NCBI RefSeq assembly: GCF_000765675.1
Contig: NZ_JRPA02000003.1
Coordinates: 95,849 to 159,848, forward strand
Reading direction: 5' to 3'
DNA length: 64,000 nt
DNA from: Helicobacter sp. MIT 05-5294
GTDB lineage: Bacteria; Campylobacterota; Campylobacteria; Campylobacterales; Helicobacteraceae
Shown: piece after piece, positions 35,908 through 45,916 of the stretch
Layout: every line of letters begins with the position of its first letter
Numbering within the stretch: the first letter of the stretch is position 1
Position numbers and translations under genes: made by a program
Notes under the pieces: model-generated
Seen by the model: the letters and a program-made list of their open reading frames with translations, nothing else
Databases searched by the model: none
Told to the model about the DNA's origin: nothing

Positions 35908-37992
35908 TTATTCTATTACTTTTCTAAATGAATCAACTGCCATTTGAGATTGTAAATATCTTTCAAGCAAATTCATGCTACACAAACAATTAAGTATCAT
36001 TTCTTTTTTTTCACTTTCATAGTCTTCTACCATACTATCTACGCTTTTTATGCAAGATTGCTTATCTGTAAAGCATCTATCAACAAATCTCCAAAAGTAT
36101 TTCTCAAATTCATCAAAAGATGGTTTATTGGTTTTGAATTTATCTAAAATATTATAATTTTCTTTATATGCTTGTAGTCTTTTAAGACGATTTTTACGAA
36201 ACTCATCAATACTCATTAAGGAGGTTACTAAATAAAAATTATAGATTTTATTTTTTGCAGCAAACTCCGACATACTCTCACCTTGTTGGTGAGGAAATGT
36301 ATTGCAAAATATATCAATAATATGCCCATAGATATGTGGATTGACAAACCCGGGCATAAAGAATCGCTCCGAGATTCCAAGCCTCTCTACTTTTTCACGA
36401 ATCACAGGGATATTCCCAGAACCCGCAGCGATAAAAATCGTATTTTTATGCTTTTTCATCACTTCTGCGATACATTGCAAAAATTCCTCACTATCGACTT
36501 TAATCAATCTTCCAATCACACCAAGCACGATTGTGTTTTTCTTGATTGGATATTTTGCTTTTTCTTGTTCAATGATTTCTGGATTTATGGGAGGATTATA
36601 GAATTTTTCTTGATCCATTGCAACACTAAATGTCTTAAACTCAAAATCACTTTCTTGCAGAAAATGACTTATCCTCTCATCAATCCCCGTAATATCGTAG
36701 CGTCCATTCCCATGGCTCCATAATATCTGTTTAGGCGCACTCCTTGTCGCAAACAAAAAATCACTCCCATCTATCGTTCCCGTGGAGATAAGAATATCTA
36801 TTTCATCACTTAGGATACGACTGCGAAGCGTGAGTGCTTTTTGAAGATGTGGGACATAATAGCTATATTGTTGGATTAGTCCATAGGCTGGGCTAATCAC
36901 TTGTGCGCCAATCTCCACTAAAGCCTGCATTGCTTTAATATCATCAATGCTTTTTTGGATATAAGCCATAGAATACACAACAATTTCATACTTGCTTGCA
37001 AACTCTTCATCTCCAAGCAACGACTTAATGAGCGAATATTCTACCTTATAAGGAGAATTTTCTACGATTCTATCTTTTAGGATTCCAATTCTGATTTTGC
37101 GCCCTTGCGTGTTGTCAATCTTTGCTTTGCATTTGGGTAGATTCTTGCCATACTCTACGAAATACGGCTCGACAAGCTTCACAATCTTATCATTATATTC
37201 TTGCCAATCCTCTTGCGTTTGTGCACTATTGCCGAATTTATGATAGATATAAAACTGCACATACATTGCCAAATCCAAATTTCCCATTTCCAAAAGCCGC
37301 TTTAGCACTCCAAGCCACACAGGGAAATTCTCGCGCCATTTTAATTCATTGAAATAATGCTTGACATTCCAAAAAATGTGCATACTCCACAAAAAAATAG
37401 ACTTTTTCGCGTGGTCGTTTAGCTGATAAAAAGATTCAGATTCCAACGCCTCGCGTTGCGCCTCCAAAATCCAATCAATCGGAATCTTATAATAGAAAAG
37501 AAAATCCAACGCAAAGGTATTTAAGCCCTCCATATACATTTCTGCAAGGCTTACATAAATAATATGACGCAAGAAGAATCGGATAGCCCTCTCTCCCTCA
37601 CCTTTAAGTAGCATTGCCACACTCACGCAAGAAATAATCATCACCTTTTCATAATCCGATTCTGTTGTTTGGATATAGTTTGCCAAGTCAATATAGCTAT
37701 TAAACCTATTATCTTGCGGAATCTTATTGGCATAATCCGCTTGAGAATCCCCAAAAATTCCATAACACCATAGAATATTATAATCCGGTATGTCGCCCTT
37801 TTGATAAATCAGCTCTAATGTTTTTTGGCGCAAAAGCGTGATGATTTCTAGTCTCACTTCTTGCGCTAAACTTTCTTGTTCTTCTTTGCCCAATGCGCGA
37901 ATCCACACGATTGCTTCTTGGAATGCTTTTTTATCGTTTGCTTCTTGAAGCCTTTTTAGAGTTTCTTGCAAAATTTCTTGAGTTGGTTGCAT
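35908..37992 (-). CDS. HMW1C/OGT-like GT-B glycosyltransferase, candidate flagellin glycosyltransferase
   Basis: A 694-residue protein from the ATG at 37992; a longer frame from a TTG lacks support. The N-terminal half is helical and repeat-like. The C-terminal half has GT-B features: [25 protein letters not shown] near residues 425-450, then [26 protein letters not shown], and [20 protein letters not shown] near 600. These recall HMW1C-type enzymes, which glycosylate protein side chains directly in the cytoplasm. It is divergent from flaB across a 385-base gap, so flagellin is a plausible acceptor. Family assignment is by motif reading only. Confidence 0.62.
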   Translation of the reverse strand: MQPTQEILQETLKRLQEANDKKAFQEAIVWIRALGKEEQESLAQEVRLEIITLLRQKTLELIYQKGDIPDYNILWCYGIFGDSQADYANKIPQDNRFNSYIDLANYIQTTESDYEKVMIISCVSVAMLLKGEGERAIRFFLRHIIYVSLAEMYMEGLNTFALDFLFYYKIPIDWILEAQREALESESFYQLNDHAKKSIFLWSMHIFWNVKHYFNELKWRENFPVWLGVLKRLLEMGNLDLAMYVQFYIYHKFGNSAQTQEDWQEYNDKIVKLVEPYFVEYGKNLPKCKAKIDNTQGRKIRIGILKDRIVENSPYKVEYSLIKSLLGDEEFASKYEIVVYSMAYIQKSIDDIKAMQALVEIGAQVISPAYGLIQQYSYYVPHLQKALTLRSRILSDEIDILISTGTIDGSDFLFATRSAPKQILWSHGNGRYDITGIDERISHFLQESDFEFKTFSVAMDQEKFYNPPINPEIIEQEKAKYPIKKNTIVLGVIGRLIKVDSEEFLQCIAEVMKKHKNTIFIAAGSGNIPVIREKVERLGISERFFMPGFVNPHIYGHIIDIFCNTFPHQQGESMSEFAAKNKIYNFYLVTSLMSIDEFRKNRLKRLQAYKENYNILDKFKTNKPSFDEFEKYFWRFVDRCFTDKQSCIKSVDSMVEDYESEKKEMILNCLCSMNLLERYLQSQMAVDSFRKVIE

Positions 37993-38031
37993 TTTTATTC
38001 TTTTGAGTTTAGGATTTGATAATATCGGCAA

Positions 38032-38059
38032 ATTTTAGCAAAACTTTAATAAAATTCAA
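38032..38059 (-). promoter_or_regulatory. Candidate sigma-70 promoter for the island
   Basis: On the minus strand TTGAAT (38,054-38,059) and TAAAAT (38,032-38,037) are separated by 16 bases, about 40 bases before the HMW1C-like ATG. This could drive the leftward glycan genes. Confidence 0.45.
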
Positions 38060-38130
38060 AAATATGCTTCATTGTGAGCATATTTCAATCCAAAAATACA
38101 ATATAAAGCAACCCAAAATCCCGTCACTTT

Positions 38131-38275
38131 GCCATTGCGAGAAGTCGTTAGACTTCGTGTCATGCAATTTGTGAAACAAATTTCACCCGCGCTATGCAAA
38201 TCCATAATATTACGCTTCAGAGAATTTTTCCAAGTCGTCATTGCAAGAATCGCAACGCAAAGGGCGAGTGCATAG
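38131..38275. repeat. Dispersed intergenic repeat copy
   Basis: It contains CATTGCGAGAAGTCG-type units and the 40-base element at 38,163-38,202 shared with about 12,056 and (inverted) 63,781. It lies between the HMW1C-like gene and the flaB promoter; the rest of this gap holds only the two promoters. Confidence 0.65.
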
Positions 38276-38323
38276 CATTTTGTGGATTCTGTATCACACC
38301 ATAATAGAATCCGATTCAAAAAG

Positions 38324-38339
38324 TGGAACACCTTTTGCT
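38324..38339 (+). promoter_or_regulatory. Sigma-54 promoter of flaB
   Basis: TGGAAC-N5-TTGCT has the GG (38,325-38,326) and GC (38,337-38,338) separated by exactly ten bases, as sigma-54 requires. It lies about 40 bases before the flagellin ATG. H. pylori flaB is also RpoN-dependent. Confidence 0.82.
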
Positions 38340-38377
38340 TTAGCTTTTGCAAATTTATTTTTTGCAAAGGATGCATA

Positions 38378-39928
38378 ATGAGTTATAGGATATACACCAA
38401 TGTGAATGCGCTTAACGCACACACTTCAGGAATCGTGAATAACCGCAATATGTCGGAATCACTAGAAAAATTAAGCTCTGGGCTTAGAATCAACAAAGCA
38501 GCAGATGACGCTTCAGGTATGGCGATTGCCGATAGTTTGCGCTCTCAAGCAGCCGCTTTAGGTCAAGCAACCAACAACGCAAACGACGCAATCGGTATGA
38601 TTCAAACCGCTGATAAAGCGATGGACGAGCAAATCAAAATCTTAGATACAATTAAAACCAAAGCAACACAAGCAGCACAAGATGGGCAAACAAAAACCAC
38701 AAGAAACGCACTTCAAAGTGATATTTTAAGACTTATGGAAGAGTTGGACAATATCGCAAACACAACAAGTTTCAACGGACAACAAATGCTCTCTGGTGCT
38801 TTTACCAACAAAGAATTCCAAATTGGTGCTTATTCTAATACCACTGTAAAAGCTTCTATCCAACCAACAAACTCCAATAAAATAGGGCATGTGCGCTACG
38901 AAACAGCAGCAGAAATGTCTGTGAGTGCAGGAGCGGATAGCCTTACTGAAGTTACGCTTAGATTCTTAAATACTGATGGCACAAACAACTACGCCATTGA
39001 ATCTATCAAAATCTCCACTTCAGCAGGGACAGGAATCGGCGCATTATCAGAGGCAATCAACAAAAACTCTGATGTTCTAGGCGTTCGTTCTACTTATATC
39101 GTGCAAGGACAAGGCGCGACGGCAATCGGTTCTGGAACCGTGCGCGGATTAGTGATTAATGGAATCAATATTGGTGATATTAATGATGTTTCCAAAAACG
39201 ACTATGATGGACGCCTCATCAATGCGATTAACGCACAAAAAGAACGCACCGGTGTGCAAGCTTCTCTTAGTATCTCGGGTGCATTACAACTCACGGCTAA
39301 CGATGGTAGAGCAATCTCTGTGCAAGTTGCAAGTGGTGCTTCAATTCTTGGTGGAGGATCATTTGCCGGTGTTTCAGGCTCAACCCACGCGATTGTTGGA
39401 CGCTTGACTTTGATTCGCCTCAATGCAAGAGATATTTTAGTCTCTGGCACGAACTTCTCTCAAGTTGGCTTACACTCTGGAGCAACAAACATTCAAGCAG
39501 GTTCAGGATTGGCACAATACACCGTCAATCTTAGAAGTGTCAATGGTGAGTTTGGCGCAAATATCGCTTCTGCGATTGGTGCAAACTACAACACTTCTGT
39601 AGCTTTTGTCAACAAAGGCGGAATCGGAGCGGGTGTAACGAGTATGGAAGGCGCAATGGCGGTTATGGATATGGCACAATCTGCCCAAGAACACCTAGAT
39701 AGAATCCGAGCGGATTTGGGTTCTGTGCAACAACAACTTGTAGTAACTATTAACAACATCACCGTAACTCAAGTCAATGTCAAGTCTGCGGAATCTCAAA
39801 TCCGCGATGTGGATTTTGCGAGTGAATCTGCAAACTTCTCTAAAACAAACATTCTTGCACAATCAGGAAGCTTTGCGATGGCACAAGCCAACCAAGTGCA
39901 ACAAAATGTCCTTAAACTTTTGCAATAA
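38378..39928 (+). CDS. flaB: Flagellin B
   Basis: A 516-residue flagellin starting at the ATG at 38378, after AAAGGA; the longer frame from 38,282 runs through the promoter and is rejected. The conserved N-terminal D0/D1 region ([30 protein letters not shown]) and C-terminal region ([38 protein letters not shown]) frame a variable centre. FlaB rather than FlaA is indicated by [25 protein letters not shown] and a sigma-54 promoter. The protein is the probable substrate of the glycan genes nearby. Confidence 0.93.
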   Translation: MSYRIYTNVNALNAHTSGIVNNRNMSESLEKLSSGLRINKAADDASGMAIADSLRSQAAALGQATNNANDAIGMIQTADKAMDEQIKILDTIKTKATQAAQDGQTKTTRNALQSDILRLMEELDNIANTTSFNGQQMLSGAFTNKEFQIGAYSNTTVKASIQPTNSNKIGHVRYETAAEMSVSAGADSLTEVTLRFLNTDGTNNYAIESIKISTSAGTGIGALSEAINKNSDVLGVRSTYIVQGQGATAIGSGTVRGLVINGINIGDINDVSKNDYDGRLINAINAQKERTGVQASLSISGALQLTANDGRAISVQVASGASILGGGSFAGVSGSTHAIVGRLTLIRLNARDILVSGTNFSQVGLHSGATNIQAGSGLAQYTVNLRSVNGEFGANIASAIGANYNTSVAFVNKGGIGAGVTSMEGAMAVMDMAQSAQEHLDRIRADLGSVQQQLVVTINNITVTQVNVKSAESQIRDVDFASESANFSKTNILAQSGSFAMAQANQVQQNVLKLLQ

Positions 39929-39932
39929 CTTA

Positions 39933-39954
39933 AAGCCCATTTTTGGGCTTTTTT
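39933..39954 (+). terminator. Rho-independent terminator after flaB
   Basis: AAGCCCA and TGGGCTT form a 7-base stem with a four-T loop and a following T run, directly after the flaB stop. Confidence 0.9.
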
Positions 39955-40006
39955 GCTATAATTTTTTCTACTTGAATCCGAATCCAAAACACAACAAGGA
40001 ATCCCT

Positions 40007-41983
40007 ATGTCTGAATCTCTTAACTCTCGCTTTGATAAGAATCTCGAAGCACTTGCTAAAGTCAATCCGCTTCTTGCCGCGCAACTTAAAATCCTAGAAC
40101 CCAACAAAAAATACGAAGTCTATATCGGCAAAGACCCGCTAAACATCAATATCTACGACAAAGAAAACAAAGTCGCACTTTATCCCGATGAGCCTTTAAC
40201 ACAAACACTTGCAAAAATCAAAGAATTTGAATCCTTTTCGCTTTATCCGTTTTTTTATTTCTTTGGATTTGGCAATGGAATCTTTTATCGTTTGTTGCTC
40301 AACCAAAATTCATCACTCAAAAAACTCTTTATCTTTGAACCCGAATTGGAGTTGATTTATATTGCGCTAAATTTTGCGGATTTTAGCGAGGAAATTTCCA
40401 CAGGAAAACTTTTGATTTTTTGGACTAGGACGACAGATTTTGGAGGATTGGATTCTTATTTATCTAGCGAGGGACAATGGATTTATTCTCGCATTTATAA
40501 TCTCCATATTTATAATAACTATTATGGACGATACAGCGAAGAATGCTTGGCATTAAACACAATCATCACGCGCTCACTAGAGCACCATGTCATTTCTGTG
40601 GGCAACGATTCCACAGACGCACTTATTGGGCTAGAACATCATTTGCAAAATCTCCCCGAAATGATTACAACCCCCTCTTTAATGAATTTTGTTAAAAATG
40701 CCAAAAACACAGAATCTGCGGTGATTGTTTCCACAGGACCTTCGCTTTATAAACAACTCCCGCTTTTGAAAAAATACGCCCCTTATTTGACGATTTTCTG
40801 CGTTGATGCTTCTTTTCCGATTCTTGTTAAGCACGGAATTAAACCCGATGTTGTTGTAACGCTAGAACGCGTAGAGCCTACGGCGGATTTTTATATCAAA
40901 ACCCCAAAAGCAGCACAAAAAGGCGTGATTTTCGCGCTCACAAGTATTATCCATCAAGCCACCACAAAGGCTATCACACAAGGAATCAAAACTTATAGTA
41001 TGCGCCCCTTTGGCTATACGCGATTCTTTGATTTAAAAGAATATGGCTATGCGGGGATTGGAATGAGTGCTGCAAATATGGCTTACGAACTCATCGTGCA
41101 TAATAGATTCAAACAATGTATTTTTATCGGGCAAGATTTAGCTTTTGCCCCTGATGGCAAAACGCATTCCAAAGACGCGATTTTTGGCGAAAACGAAGAA
41201 CAATACAAACCCAAAGAAAATGTGCTAGAAAAAATCCTAGTCCCCGCTTATGGCGGAGATGGCTTTGTGGAAACAAGCTATGTGTGGAGAATGTTTCTAA
41301 ACTTCTTTGAAAAAGACATTGCCGAAACGCCTTATGAATTAGAAGTGATTAACTCTACTGAAGGCGGAGCTAGAATCGCAGGGACGAAGGAGATTCCATT
41401 CCAAGCAGTCTTGGAATCCTTGCCAAAGGTGAAAAAATCTCCTATCCAACTTACACCGCCTACCAAAGCAGAGATTACCACAAACAGAAAACAAATTGAA
41501 AAGAAAGTCAAAGAGTTCCTAGACTATGGATACAAAAAGAAAAAAGAAGTGGAAAAACTTTTCTTAAAAGTCGTCAAAATGACAGAAGAGCTAGAAAGAC
41601 TAAACCGCGAGAATAAACTAGAGAAAATCAAGTTTGATAAGATTGATAAACTAATGGAAGAGATTGATGATGTCAAAAATCTTTTCTTAGAAGAGACTTT
41701 CGTCAAAGTCTTCATTGACGCGGTGCAATCCTATATCGTGCATCAAGAATTAGAGTTTGCAAAGATCGTCGTGCGCCCTGTGCATACTTTGATTGAAAAA
41801 CAAGTCAAGCAAATTGATTGGCTTTATGCGCATAAATTTTGGCTTTTTTCTCTTGCAGGAGGAATGGACGCGACTTTGGAAGTCGTCAAACGCTCCACTA
41901 AAACTTGGCTAAAACTTCCTAAAAAATACGAAGAAGGGGCAAAAGAAATCAAAGATTCTACTACACAAAAGAATCAAAAATGA
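40007..41983 (+). CDS. maf: Maf family (DUF115) motility accessory factor
   Basis: A 658-residue protein with the DUF115 core near residues 230-290 (VIVSTGPSLYKQLPLLKKYAPYLTIFCVDASFPIL) and an IFIGQDLAFAPDGKTHS segment near 375-390. The C-terminus from about residue 480 is charged and helical. Maf proteins in Campylobacter, Helicobacter and Aeromonas are needed to attach nonulosonic acids such as pseudaminic acid to flagellin. It lies just after flaB, separated by a terminator. Confidence 0.92.
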   Translation: MSESLNSRFDKNLEALAKVNPLLAAQLKILEPNKKYEVYIGKDPLNINIYDKENKVALYPDEPLTQTLAKIKEFESFSLYPFFYFFGFGNGIFYRLLLNQNSSLKKLFIFEPELELIYIALNFADFSEEISTGKLLIFWTRTTDFGGLDSYLSSEGQWIYSRIYNLHIYNNYYGRYSEECLALNTIITRSLEHHVISVGNDSTDALIGLEHHLQNLPEMITTPSLMNFVKNAKNTESAVIVSTGPSLYKQLPLLKKYAPYLTIFCVDASFPILVKHGIKPDVVVTLERVEPTADFYIKTPKAAQKGVIFALTSIIHQATTKAITQGIKTYSMRPFGYTRFFDLKEYGYAGIGMSAANMAYELIVHNRFKQCIFIGQDLAFAPDGKTHSKDAIFGENEEQYKPKENVLEKILVPAYGGDGFVETSYVWRMFLNFFEKDIAETPYELEVINSTEGGARIAGTKEIPFQAVLESLPKVKKSPIQLTPPTKAEITTNRKQIEKKVKEFLDYGYKKKKEVEKLFLKVVKMTEELERLNRENKLEKIKFDKIDKLMEEIDDVKNLFLEETFVKVFIDAVQSYIVHQELEFAKIVVRPVHTLIEKQVKQIDWLYAHKFWLFSLAGGMDATLEVVKRSTKTWLKLPKKYEEGAKEIKDSTTQKNQK

Positions 41984-42054
41984 AGCAAACGCAACCCTAA
42001 AACTCGCTTCAAAAATTCCTAGTGAAATAGAGTTTGTTGGGCGCAAATTAAATC

Positions 42055-43158
42055 CTATAAGGCATTAAGCCTAAGCGACATTTCTAGCACTTCTTTGCCC
42101 AAAACTTGCTTTTTGGATTCTTCTTTGAATCCAAACTTTTTATGCAAATTTATCACTTGTTTGTTGCTACAAAACACTTCCAAGCTTAGCTTCTTTTTCC
42201 CCAAAATCTTAAAAACATAAAACAAGCTGATTTGCTCTAATACCCGCCCGATTCCACCAATGTTTAAATTAGGGTTTGCGAAGAATCCAAACTCTGCTTC
42301 TTCTCCTTTAAATGCGAAGTTAATACTTCCGAGTATCTTACCACAAAATCTTATGAGGAAATATTGCTTATTTTTATTGTTTTTTAGAGATTCTATGAAA
42401 GCAAAATGTTCGTCCTGTAAGATATTATGTTGATTATAAAGATTAGATTTCACGCTTTCTAAATTCCTAATCTCCAAAATTGCACAGGATTCACCTATGC
42501 TTAAATCCGCATAATCTTCAAGATCTAAACAAATCGCACTAATTACCCCCGAAATAGTAGGAATCTCGCCTTTTTTAGGTTGCACACTTTTGCCTTTTTC
42601 ACCAACCTCTTGCGATTCTATGCTTTTTGTAATATCTAGCTCACTATCTTTTGCGGTGCGTTTGGGATATAAACTCGGCTCACCCCTCTGCGCTTTGGGA
42701 TTCATCTTTGGGAATCTCTCCAAAAACTCCAAGCACATTTCTTGGCACATTCTAGCTTGTTTTTCTTGCAACTCCTCATAAAGCTCCAAACCATTTAAAC
42801 GCAAAGTCTTCTGAAGATAGATAACTCCACTATCTACTCCAGCATCCGCCTTAAATAGCGTAAAAACAACAGAATCTTTGCCCTCTAAAACTTGCCAAAA
42901 CAAAGGCGACCAACCCTTACCTTTAGGCAATGAAGAGGCGTGAATGAAGAGATTTAAACAATTTTTATCCAAAAACTCTTGCGGGATAATTTGATGATAA
43001 GAGAGAATAAAAACCACTTCATAGGATTCTTTCATCTCCAAATGAGAAAAATAAAGCTGCGCTTTTGGGATTAAGTGTTGTAACTCTTGCGCGTAAGGGA
43101 CAAACCATTGATTGGGAGAAGTGAGAATCGCAATCCTCTGCTTGGATTCTACGCACAT
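42055..43158 (-). CDS. Formyltransferase-PseH-like GNAT fusion protein
   Basis: A 367-residue two-domain protein. Residues 5-150 resemble a formyltransferase (Asn-His in LNLFIHASSLPKGKGW, catalytic Asp in DAGVDSG). Residues 150-210 are a charged linker. Residues 215-360 are a PseH-like GNAT domain (NKQYFLIRFCGKILGSINF, FFANPNLNIGGIGRVLEQ, VINLHKKFGFKEE). It may N-formylate and/or N-acetylate an amino sugar on the pseudaminic-type pathway. Its ATG overlaps the end of the extended reading frame of the upstream PseH-like gene. Confidence 0.78.
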   Translation of the reverse strand: MCVESKQRIAILTSPNQWFVPYAQELQHLIPKAQLYFSHLEMKESYEVVFILSYHQIIPQEFLDKNCLNLFIHASSLPKGKGWSPLFWQVLEGKDSVVFTLFKADAGVDSGVIYLQKTLRLNGLELYEELQEKQARMCQEMCLEFLERFPKMNPKAQRGEPSLYPKRTAKDSELDITKSIESQEVGEKGKSVQPKKGEIPTISGVISAICLDLEDYADLSIGESCAILEIRNLESVKSNLYNQHNILQDEHFAFIESLKNNKNKQYFLIRFCGKILGSINFAFKGEEAEFGFFANPNLNIGGIGRVLEQISLFYVFKILGKKKLSLEVFCSNKQVINLHKKFGFKEESKKQVLGKEVLEMSLRLNAL

Positions 43159-43333
43159 AGGCTACTCCTATGCCCATTAGTATTTAAAATCCGCGCATTT
43201 TTTGGAGTTTGCGCGGGAGTTTGAATCCACAAAACAGGGAAACTAAGCTCATCTCTTAAAGCAAAAACATTATGAGATTCTCGTGCATAGATTTTACAAT
43301 CTTGATTTTTACAAGATTGTAAAAGGGCAATAA

Positions 43334-43831
43334 CTAAAGACTTATAATCCCCCCCCCCCGCGCAGGTGTAGGAATCTCCAATGTGGAGAGTTTAAAATAA
43401 CTCATCGTTGCGTCCTTTTTGGTTAAAATAAAGCCAAATTTGGCATAAAGCGCGATTGCCTTTGTGTTGCAATTTAGCACACAAGCGTAGATTTTTGAAA
43501 CTCGCAAAACACTTTTGGCGTATTCTAGCATAGCCTCCATAAGCCTTGTTCCATTCCCTCTTAAATCGGGATTCTGATAAATCCCAAACTCGCAAGAGAT
43601 TCCAAAGTTTATATCCACAAAACAAACAACACCCAAAATCTCACCACCCTCTATAAGCAAAAAATATTGCTTACTTTCATCTCCTCTTAAAGTCTCTAAA
43701 AATGCCAAATGCCCTCTTAGACTAATGGTTTGCGTCCGCATAAAAGGTGCGATTTTTAGGTGATTTCTCCAGCCATACACTAAGACTTTTTCTACTTCGT
43801 TTAAATCCAAAAAATTCTTAAACTGCATCAC
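43334..43831 (-). CDS. pseH: PseH-like N-acetyltransferase with poly-G near its 3' end
   Basis: A 165-residue GNAT acetyltransferase resembling PseH, which acetylates the 4-amino group of the pseudaminic acid precursor. Motifs are the WRN start region, QYFLLIEGGEILGVVCFVDI, IYQNPDLRGNGTRLMEAML and KAIALYAKFGF. Eleven G at 43,349-43,359 lie near the end; the frame closes a few codons later (RGGGIISL). With 12 or 9 G it would run on for 60-odd codons to a TAG at 43,149, inside the start of the next gene. It is uncertain which form is the full one. Confidence 0.78.
   Translation of the reverse strand: MMQFKNFLDLNEVEKVLVYGWRNHLKIAPFMRTQTISLRGHLAFLETLRGDESKQYFLLIEGGEILGVVCFVDINFGISCEFGIYQNPDLRGNGTRLMEAMLEYAKSVLRVSKIYACVLNCNTKAIALYAKFGFILTKKDATMSYFKLSTLEIPTPARGGGIISL
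43349..43359. repeat. Poly-G tract (G11) in the PseH-like gene
   Basis: Eleven C on the plus strand. It controls whether the protein stops at 43,334 or extends to 43,149. Confidence 0.94.
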
Positions 43832-43838
43832 AATCTTC

Positions 43839-44585
43839 TTAAACCAAAATTTTCACAAGATATGTAGAAAGCGCATTCATTCCACCACTTGCGACAAGGA
43901 TTCCAATCAAAACCAACAAAACCCCAGCGCACTTTTCAATCCACCCAAAATAAGCTTTGATTGCCTCCAAAAAAGCAAAGGCATAGCCAATAAGCAATGC
44001 ACAAAACAAAAAAGGCAAGGAGAATCCAAGCGTATAAATCACAAGCAATGCTAAACCACCACTTTCATCTAGGCTTGTTAGAGAGATAATCGCAGCTAAA
44101 ATCGGACCAACACAAGGAGTCCAGCCAAGAGAAAAACTCACCCCAAGCAAAAAAGGCGCGAAGAAATCCCTTAAGATTCCGAAGCGATATTCAGCTTGAA
44201 AGGTTTTCGTGTAATGCAAAAATGGAATCCTAAAAACTCCCAAGGTATGCAATCCAAAAACAATCAAAATCCCCCCAGCAAAAAAACGCAGAATCGGACT
44301 TAGTAAGATTCCGCCTTGTAGGATTCTAGCCGCCACCGCGCCAAGTAGCACAAAGACAATCCCAAGCCCCAATACAAAAAATATCGCACTTCTTAGAATC
44401 CTGATGCGCGTTTTGAGGTTAAGGTTTCCAGAATTTTTCAACTCTTGCAAAGAGACTTCAGAGATATAAGAAAGATAAGCAGGAATCAAAGGCAACACAC
44501 AAGGGCTTACAAAGGTCAGAATCCCGGCAATCAAGCTGATGAGATGGGGGGCATTTTCAAAAAATGCCACAAGCGATTCTTCCAA
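43839..44585 (-). CDS. ccdA: CcdA-type cytochrome c biogenesis / thiol transport protein
   Basis: A 248-residue membrane protein with six hydrophobic segments and the two conserved cysteines in FVSPCVLPLIPAYLSY (near residue 29) and LGWTPCVGPILAA (near residue 153). CcdA/DsbD-type proteins move reducing power across the inner membrane for cytochrome c maturation. It is followed closely by the PseH-like gene, though the two are unrelated in function. Confidence 0.9.
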   Translation of the reverse strand: MEESLVAFFENAPHLISLIAGILTFVSPCVLPLIPAYLSYISEVSLQELKNSGNLNLKTRIRILRSAIFFVLGLGIVFVLLGAVAARILQGGILLSPILRFFAGGILIVFGLHTLGVFRIPFLHYTKTFQAEYRFGILRDFFAPFLLGVSFSLGWTPCVGPILAAIISLTSLDESGGLALLVIYTLGFSLPFLFCALLIGYAFAFLEAIKAYFGWIEKCAGVLLVLIGILVASGGMNALSTYLVKILV

Positions 44586-44623
44586 CCTCTAAATCCTTCT
44601 CTTTTAAGCCCTTGCAGTTTGGT

Positions 44624-45898
44624 TTAGTTTAGCAAATTTGGCAACCAAAGTGAAATCGCAGGGACATAAGTAACTAGCCCAAGCCCTAAGAGTAAAACAC
44701 AAAGCCAAGGAATCACGGAGATTGTAACATCTTTGAGGCTTAATCCCGTAAGCGAACTTGCCACAAAGAGATTCAGCCCTACCGGAGGCGTTAGCATTCC
44801 TAACTCCATATTTACAATCATCGCGATTCCAAAATGAATCGGGTCAATCCCCAACTGCAAAGCAATCGGCAACAACAATGGAGTCATAATCATCACGACA
44901 GAGCTAGGCTCCATAAATTGCCCCATCACAAAAAGCGCGATATTAACCAAAATCAAGAATAGCCACCAACTCATATTCATATTGACTAGACTTTCTGCAA
45001 TCGTATGAGGAATGCGCTCACTTGTCAAGAAATGCGCGAACACTACCGCAAAGCCAATGATGAAGAAAATCATCGCAGTTGTGATGGCGGCATCTAAAAG
45101 CACACCATAGAGTTCTTTAATCTTAATATCACGATAAACGAAAATAGAAACAACAAACGCATATACTGCGCTAATCCCCGCTGCTTCTGTGGCGGTGAAG
45201 ATTCCTGCATAGATTCCACCAATCACAACAAAAACAATCAGCAAAGCCCAAAATGCTTCTTTAAATTTAGCCCAACGCTCACTAAAGGGAGCAGGTTTCG
45301 TGGCTTTGAATCCCAATCTTTTTGCGCCAAAGTAGGCATACACCATCATCATTCCACCAATCATCACGCCCGGCACGACACCTGCCATAAATAACTTTTC
45401 AATGGAAACTTCCGCTGTTACGCCATAAACAATCATCACAACAGAAGGTGGAATCAGAATCCCAAGACTTCCCGCAGAAGTGATTGCTCCGACCGAATAA
45501 CTCTTAGGATAACCCGCTTGAGAGAGTGCGACGAACATTACAGAACCGATTGCAACAACCGTCGCAGGGGAACTTCCACTCACCGCAGCGAAGATAATAC
45601 AAGCTAGAATCGCACTCATTGGAAGACCACCGGGCAAATGCCCAACAATGCTCCTTGCGAAATCTACGATTCTTTGCGCGGAGCTTCCTTTGCTCATCAA
45701 AGAACCTGCTAAAATAAACATTGGAATCGCCATTAAAGCCGGTTTTAGACCATTTAGCATAATTTCAGGCACACCCATAATATCATAAGAGCTAAACAAT
45801 AGCATTGTGATAACCGCACTTACGCCCAATGAAATAGCAACAGGCACACCGACTAACAACAAACCAAACAATACAATTAGCAAAAATGCAACACTCAT
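44624..45898 (-). CDS. dctM: TRAP transporter large permease DctM
   Basis: A 424-residue very hydrophobic protein with about 12 membrane segments. Family landmarks are GVPVAISLGVSA near the N-terminus, AAVSGSSPATVVAIGSVM near residue 110 and MELGMLTPPVGLNLFV near residue 370. It forms the ion-coupled core of a TRAP importer with the two upstream genes. The substrate is probably a carboxylic acid but is not determined. Confidence 0.93.
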   Translation of the reverse strand: MSVAFLLIVLFGLLLVGVPVAISLGVSAVITMLLFSSYDIMGVPEIMLNGLKPALMAIPMFILAGSLMSKGSSAQRIVDFARSIVGHLPGGLPMSAILACIIFAAVSGSSPATVVAIGSVMFVALSQAGYPKSYSVGAITSAGSLGILIPPSVVMIVYGVTAEVSIEKLFMAGVVPGVMIGGMMMVYAYFGAKRLGFKATKPAPFSERWAKFKEAFWALLIVFVVIGGIYAGIFTATEAAGISAVYAFVVSIFVYRDIKIKELYGVLLDAAITTAMIFFIIGFAVVFAHFLTSERIPHTIAESLVNMNMSWWLFLILVNIALFVMGQFMEPSSVVMIMTPLLLPIALQLGIDPIHFGIAMIVNMELGMLTPPVGLNLFVASSLTGLSLKDVTISVIPWLCVLLLGLGLVTYVPAISLWLPNLLN

Positions 45899-45916
45899 TA
45901 ATTCTCCTACACTTCA

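Noticed and set aside
38282..38377. Upstream extension of the flagellin frame
   Set aside because: It covers the sigma-54 promoter and precedes the conserved flagellin start.
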